The notes: a model not told the origin generated them from the letters alone. 64,000 bases of DNA from Thalassospira profundimaris WP0211 (GCF_000300275.1 NZ_AMRN01000002.1:124001-188000); one strand, 5' to 3'. Positions 45,140-54,463 are shown, counted from the first letter of the stretch. Numbers and translations: made by a program.

Positions 45140-45799
45140 TTGGCAGGGTTTTTAATTGCAGTGACCGTTTTCCTTGCAGGCCATCTTATTCCGGGCTTGC
45201 TGCGCGAAAGGCTTATAAGACGTATCGGGTACCGCCCCTATATTATTGCATTCTCGATCCTGTCAGTTCTGCTGTTTGGCTGGGTCATTCACGAGGTTTT
45301 GGTCGCGGAGTCGTTTTGGCTTTGGGGCTATCAAACATGGCAGGCGCAACTCCTTGTTGTTGTCATGTTGCCTGCCTGTATTTTGTGGGCCTGTGCCATT
45401 CTTCAACCCTGTCCGCTGTCGATTGGTCGAAAAACCGGCTTTGATCCGGCGCGGCCTGGCATCAATCGGTTTTGTCGGCATCCCCTGTTGCTGGGCATGA
45501 TCCTTTGGGGTGCCGGACACACGATTGCCAACGGAGATGTTGTCGCCGTCCTGTTCTTTGGCGGCAGCAGCATTTTTGCCCTGATCGGGTTTTGGCGGAT
45601 GGAGAAAATCCGTCTGCGGGGGCTGGCAGAGGGCGAACAGGCGGTCCTTCTGGCGGCAACCAGACGCTTTTCCCTGTCAGGCCTAAAGGATGCCTTTCGG
45701 GGGCGGGATATCCTTGCCGGGATTGTGCTTTATATCGTCATTTTGGGCGGTCATGGTCATGTGATTGGTGTCGATCCACTTGCAATGGCAGGCTGGTAG
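45140..45799 (+). CDS. NnrU family membrane protein
   Basis: This 219-residue membrane protein has about six helices and the NnrU pattern of GHLIPGLLRERL at the start and NRFCRHPLLLGMILWGAGH near residue 115. NnrU proteins are linked with nitrite/nitric oxide metabolism, but their role is not known. The start appears to be TTG at 45140, since no in-frame ATG fits, with GAGGGG upstream. No denitrification genes are adjacent. Confidence 0.82.
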   Translation: MAGFLIAVTVFLAGHLIPGLLRERLIRRIGYRPYIIAFSILSVLLFGWVIHEVLVAESFWLWGYQTWQAQLLVVVMLPACILWACAILQPCPLSIGRKTGFDPARPGINRFCRHPLLLGMILWGAGHTIANGDVVAVLFFGGSSIFALIGFWRMEKIRLRGLAEGEQAVLLAATRRFSLSGLKDAFRGRDILAGIVLYIVILGGHGHVIGVDPLAMAGW

Positions 45800-45925
45800 A
45801 TACTGTTTTGATCGCAAGGCTTGTCAGCCAATGTTTTGACAGGGATACTGGGGGGCGGTGCAGGACATCTGCACTGGCCCGCTTTGCCGTGTTGTATGGC
45901 AAAGGGCAGTTTCAAGCGAGGTAAC

Positions 45926-46387
45926 ATGACGTCTCCTCAACTTGCGAGCAGTCTGGCCAAATTCGCCGAAATGGAGGGACGCCACCCGCGTCTTCTTTTG
46001 GCGACGGCATCCTCTGTCGAAGAAAAGCACCACAAACATGTCGCAACCCTGTTTGCCGATGGTGGATTTGATGTCGATGTCGCACCACGGCACTCCGACG
46101 CACAATCCATCGCACGGCAGGTAATCGATTGCGATGCTGATATGCTGTTGCTGATCCGCACCTCGATGACGGCACCGGACCGGGTCAGTGTTGCCGATCT
46201 GATTTCGGCACTGGATGCGCTGGATGCTGAATATGTCAAAGTCGGCATTGTCGGCCATGAAGATGATCCGGCTGCAAGCAATGTCGATTTTGTTTGTGAT
46301 CTTGAACATCTGCAAACAAGCGACTGCGAGGCACTGATCGACTACATTCTGGCGGTTGAAGAAACCCGCGTTGCGCAACATATTTAG
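45926..46387 (+). CDS. B12-binding-fold protein lacking the histidine ligand
   Basis: This 153-residue protein aligns by eye with the small (cobalamin-binding) domain of methylmalonyl-CoA mutase: VATLFADGGFDVDVAP follows the ATGFADLGFDVD pattern. The DxHxxG motif that supplies the cobalt ligand reads SSVEEKHH, so the lower His ligand is lost at the expected place. It stands alone, with no mutase gene. It may have lost cobalamin or bind something else. ATG 45926 after GCGAGG is preferred. Confidence 0.6.
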   Translation: MTSPQLASSLAKFAEMEGRHPRLLLATASSVEEKHHKHVATLFADGGFDVDVAPRHSDAQSIARQVIDCDADMLLLIRTSMTAPDRVSVADLISALDALDAEYVKVGIVGHEDDPAASNVDFVCDLEHLQTSDCEALIDYILAVEETRVAQHI

Positions 46388-46433
46388 AACGTTGCAAAAT
46401 TTCGCCGTCTTTCGGTGAAATGTTTTCGAAACT

Positions 46434-46472
46434 CTTTGGGTGCATAATGATATGCAATCATTGCACCCAAAG
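46434..46472. repeat. Inverted repeat upstream of 46501
   Basis: Perfect 11-base arms (CTTTGGGTGCA/TGCACCCAAAG) are separated by 17 bases. No T run follows, so an operator or mRNA stem is more likely than a terminator. Confidence 0.55.
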
Positions 46473-46500
46473 TTGGGTCGTTTAATCAAGGGATGATTGG

Positions 46501-46983
46501 ATGGGATTGCTCAAGGAAACGCTGATGCGCGTCTTTGTCGGCAAAAAAGGCCGGGATGCGATTCAGGCTTATAATGACGCGCAATCCCTTCATCTGCGTG
46601 ACAGTGCCACTGCGGAAAAAACAGCCGCTCAGGCGCGTCAGGCGCGTCGCATCGAAGATCGTGCCCTTGCCCATCAGGACGAAGGCATGTCGCTGGAAGA
46701 AGCCCGTGCCCTTGCCCTTGCGGAAACCCTGACCGAACAGGCCGACGCACCGCATACCGAAATCATGAAGGCGCTGAATGCGGCTGATGCGAAACTTGGC
46801 AAAAAGAAAAGCAAGATCGCAACGCCCGAGGATGAACGTCGTCAGGAATTGATCAATGAAGCGGTCAAGGCGCTGCGCAGCAAACAAAGTGACCTTGATA
46901 AGCTTGATCCGGAACTGCGCGCCAAGCTGACGGTGATGGCTGTGGGCGCCTTGATGGGCGGGCCAAATACGCCGCGTCAGTAA
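46501..46983 (+). CDS. Uncharacterised charged helical protein
   Basis: This 160-residue cytoplasmic protein is rich in Ala, Glu, Lys and Gln. It is predicted to form long helices (about residues 30-80 and 100-150), with coiled-coil-like spacing. The end reads LMGGPNTPRQ. I recognise no family. The gene has a GGGAT start context and a terminator behind it. Codon use looks native. Confidence 0.75.
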   Translation: MGLLKETLMRVFVGKKGRDAIQAYNDAQSLHLRDSATAEKTAAQARQARRIEDRALAHQDEGMSLEEARALALAETLTEQADAPHTEIMKALNAADAKLGKKKSKIATPEDERRQELINEAVKALRSKQSDLDKLDPELRAKLTVMAVGALMGGPNTPRQ

Positions 46984-47005
46984 ATTTTCTATAAGCCTGC
47001 AAGGA

Positions 47006-47042
47006 AATGGCACCGCCTGTATCGGGATGGTGCCATTCTTGT
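47006..47042. terminator. Bidirectional terminator
   Basis: The stem AATGGCACC/GGTGCCATT is followed by CTTGTTTA. It lies between convergent genes at 46983 and 47066. Confidence 0.65.
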
Positions 47043-47065
47043 TTACGGTATCGGCAAAGGCCGCA

Positions 47066-47929
47066 TCAGGGCTCAAGGCTGCGGTGAAGGCCAGTGACAA
47101 GTTCGCAGTAGGATGGCTCGTTATCCGCGGTGAGATAGCCGTGGCGAATCAGAAAGTCGATCACCACCAGGGCGCAATTGAATTTGAAATCAAAGCCGGT
47201 GCGGACGATCTCGGCGACCTCGCCGATGGGAAGCAGATCAAATTGTGCAACTTCGCCATCGGCGCAATGCGGGACGAAGTCTTCTGGCAATTCCAGATCG
47301 AAATTGACCATCACATCGGGTTTCAAGCCTTCGTCGGTTTCATAAAGGTATGAAACAGTACCGATCGCCACGACGTTTTCAGCAAGGTTTGCTGGAATGC
47401 CAGCTTCTTCGGCGCATTCCTTGATCATGTTTTCGCGAAAACCAAGACCGGTCGGTTGGCCTCCTGCGACCATGTTATCGAGCATGCCGGGGTAGGTCGG
47501 CTTGTCCAGCGCGCGTTTGGCAATCCACATGTGAATTCCATCGGCCTTGCGGACAAAGCCGTTCATATGCACGCCCCACGACCGGCAGCCGAAATAGGGC
47601 ATGGCAAACCGATCCAGTTGGCACAACGGATCGTCGGAAAGCCGATTGCGGATATCAAACTTCTCGCCATGCAGGTGCTTGATTACGCCTTGCTCGCACA
47701 GGGCTTCGGTCGCCTCGATGAGGGTCTGGTTCCGGGCATCAATGGTTTTGATGTGCGAACCAAAACCATATTCGCCATTCTCGTCACGGATGAAGCTGTC
47801 CCCAAGCGCGGTAAGGGCGCCGGCAAATTCTGGCCGGATGGCACCGACCGGAAGGTCGCCAATGCGAAACCGGGCATAGCGTGACAGATTGGCGTTGTTG
47901 CACGCATGGATATGATCAAGATAGGCCAA
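47066..47929 (-). CDS. DUF4743/NUDIX hydrolase
   Basis: This 287-residue hydrolase has an N-terminal DUF4743-like domain and a C-terminal NUDIX domain. The NUDIX box GGQPTGLGFRENMIKECAEEAGI is nearly ideal (written in the family as GX5EX7REUXEEXGU, with K for R). A plant and fungal relative acts on thiamine-type pyrophosphates. The frame is open up to a GTG at 47956. A TTG at 47929, seven bases after AGGAG, is a better start and matches LAYLDHIHACNN. Confidence 0.87.
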   Translation of the reverse strand: MAYLDHIHACNNANLSRYARFRIGDLPVGAIRPEFAGALTALGDSFIRDENGEYGFGSHIKTIDARNQTLIEATEALCEQGVIKHLHGEKFDIRNRLSDDPLCQLDRFAMPYFGCRSWGVHMNGFVRKADGIHMWIAKRALDKPTYPGMLDNMVAGGQPTGLGFRENMIKECAEEAGIPANLAENVVAIGTVSYLYETDEGLKPDVMVNFDLELPEDFVPHCADGEVAQFDLLPIGEVAEIVRTGFDFKFNCALVVIDFLIRHGYLTADNEPSYCELVTGLHRSLEP

Positions 47930-47988
47930 TTCAGAACTCCTGTCGGGCAGAGGCACTGCCAGTTTTGCAGTGCCGCAACCAAGACAGC

Positions 47989-48315
47989 CTACGCGCTAAG
48001 CGCAGAGTTTGAATAGCCTTTTTCCGATGTCAGAACCGCATTCACGTGAATGATTTGTCGCAGGCAGCGCGCGATGTGCTCGGCAACTTTGGTTTCAAGT
48101 TGCTGGACCTGAATGTCGATCTGAAGTTCCTCGTAACCGCGCAGACCATTGGCAACGGTCGAATGCCAGCTGGCCGGAACCAGATTACGCTTGGCAAACA
48201 GTTCGAGGACGCGTGGCATCACGTCCGGTTCGGCTGCGGCGTGAACGGAAAAGCAGTAAACGGATTTGGGGCTATGTGCGTCCATTGCGGACGCAGCAAA
48301 TGCATGATCAGTCAT
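47989..48315 (-). CDS. ACT domain protein
   Basis: This 108-residue protein has a single ACT domain (about residues 16-90: VYCFSVHAAAEPDVMPRVLELFAKRNLVP then ELQIDIQV). It resembles the small regulatory subunit of acetohydroxyacid synthase, but no catalytic subunit is nearby. It may bind an amino acid. ATG 48315 or GTG 48327 could start it. Confidence 0.72.
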   Translation of the reverse strand: MTDHAFAASAMDAHSPKSVYCFSVHAAAEPDVMPRVLELFAKRNLVPASWHSTVANGLRGYEELQIDIQVQQLETKVAEHIARCLRQIIHVNAVLTSEKGYSNSALSA

Positions 48316-48521
48316 GACAATGCTCACAGATATTCAGTGCATCAAAAAGGCGAACAGATACGTCCCGGTGTCCTTAGACAACCGGGCTGATAATTCGCGC
48401 AATGATGACCGAGAAGACGCTGTGATGTGTCATGGGGCTATTTAAAAGAAGCTCTCTTCAAAACCAGTTGGTTTGTCATTTGGTTTGAATAGGGACGCTA
48501 ATGATGAAAGCGAAACGTAGG

Positions 48522-48644
48522 TCAGATGACCAGAAGCGATGCGATGATAGCCAGAATGGTACCGGCGAACAGGATTTCCATCGAACGGGCGATCTGCTGT
48601 TCACGGGCAATGGCGATTGCAACGGCTTTGCGCTTATTCATCAT
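48522..48644 (-). CDS. 40-residue single-helix membrane protein
   Basis: A short frame reads MMNKRKAVAIAIAREQQIAR then a helix of about 18 hydrophobic residues to the end (ILFAGTILAIIASLLVI). GGAG lies at the right distance upstream of two adjacent ATG codons (48644 and 48641). A basic N terminus and a C-terminal helix are typical of small membrane regulators. It is not in the usual size range of annotation. I recognise no family. Confidence 0.65.
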   Translation of the reverse strand: MMNKRKAVAIAIAREQQIARSMEILFAGTILAIIASLLVI

Positions 48645-48862
48645 GTTTACTCCGTCTTATGACAGGTAGTGTCAATGTGCCGGGCTCGGCACACGTCAAA
48701 TATAGGCAGGCAAAAGGGCGAGTTACAAGAGTTGTGAGTCAAAAAACGTCAAAAAACTTTCAACCTCATGGAAAAGGTCACGTTTTTGCTGCCTGTTTTG
48801 TCACAAATTGCAATAGCCCTGCCTGTTTGAAACGCAATATGCCTTTCCGGGTTCCATAACAA

Positions 48863-51298
48863 TCAAACGGTTTCGATGCCGCTATCCCGATTCGCGGTGG
48901 TTTCGGGGAATTCTGTCGGGTTTACGACATGTGCGTAGTCGCTTATCGGCTTGGGATATCCGTACTTATACCCCTGCACGGAGCGGCAATCATGATCGTT
49001 CAGGAAGCTTGCCTGTTCGTCGGTTTCGACCCCCTCTGCAATCACCTCGAGGTTGAGGTCGCGGCTCAGATTGATCACCGCACGGACGATGGCAATCGCC
49101 TGATCGTTGCTAACCAGCTTCTTGATAAAGGATTGGTCGATCTTGATGCGATCCACCGGGAAGTTCTGCAAGGTCGCAAGCGACGAGTAACCGGTGCCGA
49201 AATCATCCATGGCAATCCGCACACCCAGCTTTTTGATATCAGAAAGGATCTTCATCGAGCGCGCCGGATTGTGAATAAGGGCTGTCTCGGTGACTTCCAG
49301 TTCAAGGCGTTTCGGATCAAGACCGGTTTCATCAAGGATACTGGCAACCACTTCCGGCAGTTCGTGTTTCTGCAATTGAACCGCAGACAGGTTGACCCCG
49401 ATGCCAAGCGGATTTTTCCAGCGTGCGGCCTCGCAGCAGGCGGTTCTAAGCACCCATTCGCCCAGCGGCACAATCAGGCCGGTTTCCTCGGCAATCGGAA
49501 TAAACCGTCCGGGCGGAATCGATCCCAGTTCCGGATCGGTCCAGCGCAGCAAGGCTTCAAACGAGTGGATCACCTGATCATCACCATCGGTCTCGCATTG
49601 CGGCTGGTAATGAAGTTCAAGCTGTCCGTTCTCCATCGCCTGACGCAGATTCGACGAAAGCTGGCGCTTGAAACGGTATTCCTCGTCCATTTCCGACGAA
49701 TAGAACACGATGTCATTGCCGCCGGATTGTTTGACCCGATACATCGCAAGGTCTGCATGGAAAAGGATGCTTTCGGCGTCATTGCCATCGGTTGGATAAT
49801 GCGCAATCCCGATACTTGCAGAAAGCTTCGCACGGTGTTCGGAATTGACGAAAATCGGGAGTGCAACACAATCAAGGATTTTCTGGGCCGTTTCGCGCGA
49901 CCGGGCGATGACATTATCCATATCTGCCTGATCAGGGTGTGAAAGCAGGGCGACAAACTCGTCACCGCCAACGCGCGCGATCACCACATCATTGCTGAAA
50001 AGGTCTGACAGGCGTTCGCCCAATTCCCGAAGCGCATGGTCGCCGGCAATGTGGCCAAAGCTGTCATTGAGTTCCTTGAAGTGATCGAAATCAATGCACA
50101 TCACCGTCAACGGGATACCCGTTTCATCTGATTCCGTAAGTGCCTCGGCCAGGCGGTCATTGAATGTCGACCGGTTCAGAAGCTTGGTCAGGGCGTCACG
50201 TTCTGCCAGGAAACGGATATGGTTTTCTGCGGCGTAACGTTCGCGCAAGTCACGCAGGGCGAATATTACTGTGGCATCGGATATTTCATCAGCCGGTATT
50301 TCACGTCGCACGACCTCTACCGGTATCGCGGTGATGTTATTCCAGGACAGGGTCGCTTCAGCATATCCGATCTTTCCCGACTTGAATTCGGCAGGTGTAT
50401 CAGAAAGCCATTCTGTCAGGAAATCTTGATCAAGAATGTCTGCGCGGGTGACGCCACCGAGTTTCAGGAAACTGTCATTGGCATCAATCACCCGACCATT
50501 CTGGGTCAGAACAAGTGCTTCGATGGCGGAATCACCCAAGATGCGCATGCGGTTACTGACATGATCGCGAAGCTGCCGGTCAAGAAGGGCGGTGACAAAA
50601 CCAATGGCAATCAGTCCGATCGCAACAACGGCGACGCCAACCGCAAGATATTCCTGCGAAATAAGCTGTGCCGGGACCGGGACAGTCGGATCGGGTGTAA
50701 TCACCAAGGCACCCATCGCACCGAAATGCATGGTCGCCACCGCGATGGTCAGATTTGCCTTGCCCAGAAGTTTCTGTTGGTCGGTCTGTGCGGATCTGGC
50801 CAGATACAGCGACGCCATGCCGAACAAGGCCCCCATCAGGATGGCGGCAATCACAATATCCATATGCCAGCTGATAACACCGGGAACGCGGATGGCAGAC
50901 ATGCCGGTGAAATGCATGGCCGAAATGCCAAGTCCGACAACAAGGCCGCCGACAAGACGTGACAGGACAAGGTGCGGCCCACTGACCGAGGCAATCGCGA
51001 AACCAATCGTGGTTGTGGCAATCGCAATGGCCAGTGAAACAGCCGTCATAACAGGCTCATAGCCGACCGGAACAACCGGGTCATAGGACAGCATTGCAAT
51101 GAAATGGGTTGCCCAGATGCCACCACCGGTCACAACCCCGGTCAGGAACAGCCATGCGATTTTCTGACGAAGGCGACCGATGCAGGCGCGTGCGTATAGA
51201 TTGAATGCGGTATGAATGCCCGCCAGTCCAATAAGAAGGGCAACAAGGACCAGTACGATATCGTGCTGGTGTGCCAGACAGTCATAAATTCTGTACAT
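48863..51298 (-). CDS. MHYT-PAS-GGDEF-EAL signalling protein
   Basis: This 811-residue membrane protein has about seven helices in the first 240 residues. Three MHYT-type motifs are centred on His65, His129 and His191 (THFIAM, MHFTGM, MHFGAM). The MHYT domain is thought to bind copper and sense a gas. A PAS domain (about 250-350), an intact GGDEF (444-448) and an intact EAL (581-583) follow. It makes or breaks c-di-GMP. It stands alone next to an M23 gene. Confidence 0.93.
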   Translation of the reverse strand: MYRIYDCLAHQHDIVLVLVALLIGLAGIHTAFNLYARACIGRLRQKIAWLFLTGVVTGGGIWATHFIAMLSYDPVVPVGYEPVMTAVSLAIAIATTTIGFAIASVSGPHLVLSRLVGGLVVGLGISAMHFTGMSAIRVPGVISWHMDIVIAAILMGALFGMASLYLARSAQTDQQKLLGKANLTIAVATMHFGAMGALVITPDPTVPVPAQLISQEYLAVGVAVVAIGLIAIGFVTALLDRQLRDHVSNRMRILGDSAIEALVLTQNGRVIDANDSFLKLGGVTRADILDQDFLTEWLSDTPAEFKSGKIGYAEATLSWNNITAIPVEVVRREIPADEISDATVIFALRDLRERYAAENHIRFLAERDALTKLLNRSTFNDRLAEALTESDETGIPLTVMCIDFDHFKELNDSFGHIAGDHALRELGERLSDLFSNDVVIARVGGDEFVALLSHPDQADMDNVIARSRETAQKILDCVALPIFVNSEHRAKLSASIGIAHYPTDGNDAESILFHADLAMYRVKQSGGNDIVFYSSEMDEEYRFKRQLSSNLRQAMENGQLELHYQPQCETDGDDQVIHSFEALLRWTDPELGSIPPGRFIPIAEETGLIVPLGEWVLRTACCEAARWKNPLGIGVNLSAVQLQKHELPEVVASILDETGLDPKRLELEVTETALIHNPARSMKILSDIKKLGVRIAMDDFGTGYSSLATLQNFPVDRIKIDQSFIKKLVSNDQAIAIVRAVINLSRDLNLEVIAEGVETDEQASFLNDHDCRSVQGYKYGYPKPISDYAHVVNPTEFPETTANRDSGIETV

Positions 51299-51419
51299 TC
51301 ACGCGCCAAATCTAAAATTAATGTAATAGTTTCAATAGCTAATACATTTTGCTGGTGTAATTTTAAGTCGGCAGGTGTGCGTGAAGCAACTCAAATCGGA
51401 TCTTTCCGGGGCTGGGTTC

Positions 51420-52448
51420 CTAGCGGATCACAACTTTACCCTCGCCGATGATGCGCGGGGAATTGTCCCCACGGGTAAAGGTGATCTCGCCCTCATAGGT
51501 GCCAGCCGGCCATTGGCTTCCGGGGCGATCCATATTGATGAAGAACCACTTCGCACGCGGGCCTGCATCGTTGGGCAGATCAATGACAAAGTCGCGATGG
51601 CCGCCCTTGCCATCAGGTGTTTGCAGGCTCATGCGGATGACATCACCGTCATTGGCGCCAATCAGATAGGCCCAGAAATAAAGTGCCGGGCTTGTGCGTG
51701 GCAATTCCGGATCCTTGCCATATCCGCGTTTAAGGTCGGATGCGTTCGGACGCGCCATCGAAAACCCATGGCCATAAAGCGTGATCTCGTTATAGCTCAG
51801 CTTTGCGCGTGCAGACGATGACCAAAGGGCCGCATTTTCCACATTGCAATCGGTGGCACTGCTGGTGCCCATGGCGGTGCCACTGAACGGATCAACAAGT
51901 TCGCCATCCTTGCGCAGGTTGAAATGCAGGTGCGGGAAGGTGGCCTGACCGGAAATCCCGATCCGCCCGATCACCTGACCACGGCTGACACGGTCGCCCT
52001 GTTTGACCGCGACCCAGCCACGGCGCAAATGGCAATACTGGCTTTGCCACCCATCATCGTGATCAATCAGGATGCCGTTGCCGCATTCGATGCCATCAAG
52101 GCTGCTTGGTGAAATGCGACCGGAATCAATATCCTCGACTCCTTCACGCAGGGCGACGACCGTGCCATCTGCAATCGACAGGACCGGAACACCATCAAGC
52201 ATGGTGGCTTCATCCGGGATGGCAAAATCAGTGCCGCGGTGGCCATCATATGTTGTCGTGCCACAGGCGTAGTCGCGAATATTCGGTCCGGGATCGTGAT
52301 CGACATAATGAACTATGTCACAGGTGTTGCCCGTACAAACGACCGGTAAATCAAACGGCGGACCATCTGCGAAGGCGATGCTGCCAAAAGACAGGGTCGC
52401 GAACACGGAAAGAAAAAGTGTCCGAATAGATCCTGATCGTTCTGGCAT
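51420..52448 (-). CDS. M23 family metallopeptidase
   Basis: This 342-residue secreted peptidase has a signal peptide (cleaved after AFA, about residue 27). The M23 zinc motifs are HRGTDFA and HLHFNL, with a further histidine in SQYCHLRRGW. It probably cuts peptidoglycan cross-links in the periplasm. The C-terminal beta-rich part of about 130 residues is not typical of simple M23 proteins and may be a binding domain. Start ATG 52448. Confidence 0.9.
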   Translation of the reverse strand: MPERSGSIRTLFLSVFATLSFGSIAFADGPPFDLPVVCTGNTCDIVHYVDHDPGPNIRDYACGTTTYDGHRGTDFAIPDEATMLDGVPVLSIADGTVVALREGVEDIDSGRISPSSLDGIECGNGILIDHDDGWQSQYCHLRRGWVAVKQGDRVSRGQVIGRIGISGQATFPHLHFNLRKDGELVDPFSGTAMGTSSATDCNVENAALWSSSARAKLSYNEITLYGHGFSMARPNASDLKRGYGKDPELPRTSPALYFWAYLIGANDGDVIRMSLQTPDGKGGHRDFVIDLPNDAGPRAKWFFINMDRPGSQWPAGTYEGEITFTRGDNSPRIIGEGKVVIR

Positions 52449-52623
52449 ATAGTCCCCCGTTATCGGTTATTGTCGCCAAGCATTGGCATTTCACTATGAA
52501 TCACCTTTCTCTAACATAAAGGTGATGAGATATCGAACTGCAAGATGTTGTTTATACATTGCGATATCCGATATCAGTTCAAGGTGACGCATACGCGCTT
52601 CTTATCACGCAAGGCAGGATGAA

Positions 52624-53415
52624 ATGGATCAGAGCGGACTGTTTCGGCTGGGTATCTTTGCTGCCATTCTGGCGGTCATGGCCTTGTGGGAGGCGGTGGC
52701 TCCTTATCGGCCCAGAGAAGCCGTGCGTCGTCCCATGCGCTGGCTGACCAATTTGGGTCTGTTGTTGCTGAGTGCCGCCCTTGCACGTTTCACCATCGGG
52801 GCTGCGATGATTGCCGCGGCCATCTGGGCGCAGGCCAATGGTTGGGGGATAAATAACCTTGTGGGCATGCCAGCATTATTATCCGGGCTGGTCACCATCA
52901 TTGTTCTGGATTGCGCGATCTATTGGCAGCATCGTCTGACACATATCGTGCCGGTATTCTGGCGGTTTCACCGGGTGCATCACTGCGATACAGAATTTGA
53001 TGTCTCGACCGCTGTGCGTTTCCATCCGGTCGAGATCGTCGCATCCGCGCTCTACAAATCGAGCTTTGTCGTGCTGATCGGGGCCGATCTGTGGGCGGTG
53101 GTGATTTATGAAAGCATGCTAAGCGGCTTTGCCCTGTTTAATCACGGCAATGTGCATCTGCCCAAAAGCTTTGATCGCGCCTTGCGCCTGTTGGTCGTTA
53201 CACCCGATATGCACCGGGTGCATCATTCAAGTTTGATGAAAGAAACCAACAGCAACTACGGCAATATCCTGTCGATCTGGGACCGGCTGTTTGTCAGCTA
53301 TATCGATCACACCAAGGTCAATGATCACGATATGCAGATCGGCCTGAAGGAATTCCGCGACATGGACAGTCAAAGTTTGCTGGGTGTTTTGTGGATGCCA
53401 TTCGGGCGTCGCTGA
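52624..53415 (+). CDS. Sterol desaturase/fatty acid hydroxylase family protein
   Basis: This 263-residue di-iron membrane enzyme has the histidine boxes HRLTH (near 98), HRVHH (near 112) and HRVHH (near 197). Four or so membrane helices surround them. It inserts oxygen into a lipid chain. The substrate may be a membrane lipid or hopanoid. No hopanoid genes are beside it. It overlaps no neighbour; the convergent methyltransferase gene begins one base later. Confidence 0.88.
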   Translation: MDQSGLFRLGIFAAILAVMALWEAVAPYRPREAVRRPMRWLTNLGLLLLSAALARFTIGAAMIAAAIWAQANGWGINNLVGMPALLSGLVTIIVLDCAIYWQHRLTHIVPVFWRFHRVHHCDTEFDVSTAVRFHPVEIVASALYKSSFVVLIGADLWAVVIYESMLSGFALFNHGNVHLPKSFDRALRLLVVTPDMHRVHHSSLMKETNSNYGNILSIWDRLFVSYIDHTKVNDHDMQIGLKEFRDMDSQSLLGVLWMPFGRR

Positions 53416-54222
53416 TTACGCTGGCACCACGCCGCGCACAGCCATTGCCGATGCCACAAGCGACCGCCGCCCGTCTGTCTTGCCCCCAAGATATGCCAGA
53501 CGTGTGGCCTGCTGAATTTCATAGGCCGTGTCGGCATATTGCCGGTTAAAGAAATTGCGGATCAGGCTGTGCGCCCCCATCAGTGACTGCCAATAGTCAT
53601 CGAAATCGATGAAATCCATGCGCACCGCCAGAGTTGCGGTTTCAATATCGCCCAATCCCGCATCCGACCAAAGATCGTAAAGGTCGTCCTCATCCTGATA
53701 GGGGACGTCGAAAACTTCTTCGCGCAGTTTTTCCCCTTCCAGTCCGCCAAGAATGGCCGCCGCATCCAGAAACAGTCGGATAAAGGTCAGCCCGCCTGAT
53801 CGATCCCAAACAGAGGCCGCTATTTTCCCGTTCGGTTTGGTGACGCGGACCATCTCGGCAACCGCCTTTTCCGGATCTTCCAGATCATTGATCAACAATT
53901 GCGAAAACGCAGTATCAAAACTGTTTTCCTCGAACGGCAGCGACAATGCATCCCCGGTTTTCAGTTCGATATTTGAAGCTTCTTCATTTGAAGCTTCTTC
54001 GCGCAGGGCGTCTGTCAGGTAATCCGGGATCAGGTCAATACCGACAACCCGCGCATCCGGATAACGGTTGGCCGCAGCCAGGGTCAGACTGCCCGTGCCA
54101 CATCCGACATCAACCAACGACCCGCACGAAGGTGCTGCGACAAAATCAAGGAAGCTGCGCGACAGACGGCGGCTCCATCGACCCATGGCAATTTCATAGG
54201 TGTCTGTGATCGTGGTGTTCAT
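53416..54222 (-). CDS. Class I SAM-dependent methyltransferase
   Basis: This 268-residue methyltransferase has motif I VDVGCGTGSLTLAAANRYP (about 36-54), an acidic residue in VVGIDLIPDY, and the later SFDTAFSQLLINDLEDPEKA and KPNGKIAASVWD. The substrate is unknown. A 15-base tandem duplication (53972-53986 and 53987-54001) inserts a second EEASN unit between motif I and motif II. It is divergent to the MaoC gene with an inverted repeat between them. Confidence 0.88.
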   Translation of the reverse strand: MNTTITDTYEIAMGRWSRRLSRSFLDFVAAPSCGSLVDVGCGTGSLTLAAANRYPDARVVGIDLIPDYLTDALREEASNEEASNIELKTGDALSLPFEENSFDTAFSQLLINDLEDPEKAVAEMVRVTKPNGKIAASVWDRSGGLTFIRLFLDAAAILGGLEGEKLREEVFDVPYQDEDDLYDLWSDAGLGDIETATLAVRMDFIDFDDYWQSLMGAHSLIRNFFNRQYADTAYEIQQATRLAYLGGKTDGRRSLVASAMAVRGVVPA

Positions 54223-54349
54223 CGGCGGCGTTCCCCAAAGGTTTGATCTTTTGATTTATTTTATAGCGATGACGGGTGGGCATGCCCTGATATGTCTCCG
54301 TTTCCGATAATTTCAAGCACAAGACAATTGGCCATTCGACGAAATAGGC

Positions 54350-54375
54350 ATTGCTCATTTTGAAAAATGCGCAAT
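54350..54375. promoter_or_regulatory. Palindromic operator between methyltransferase and maoC
   Basis: Twelve-base arms ATTGCTCATTTT and AAAATGCGCAAT pair at 11 of 12 bases around a two-base centre, in the divergent gap of 241 bases. Confidence 0.5.
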
Positions 54376-54463
54376 AAAATTACAAATATTGCATTGCGGA
54401 ATAATCATAAGCGCGACATCTAATGACTAAGTGACCGCGCAACAGGCAAAGGGTTCCAAGGAA

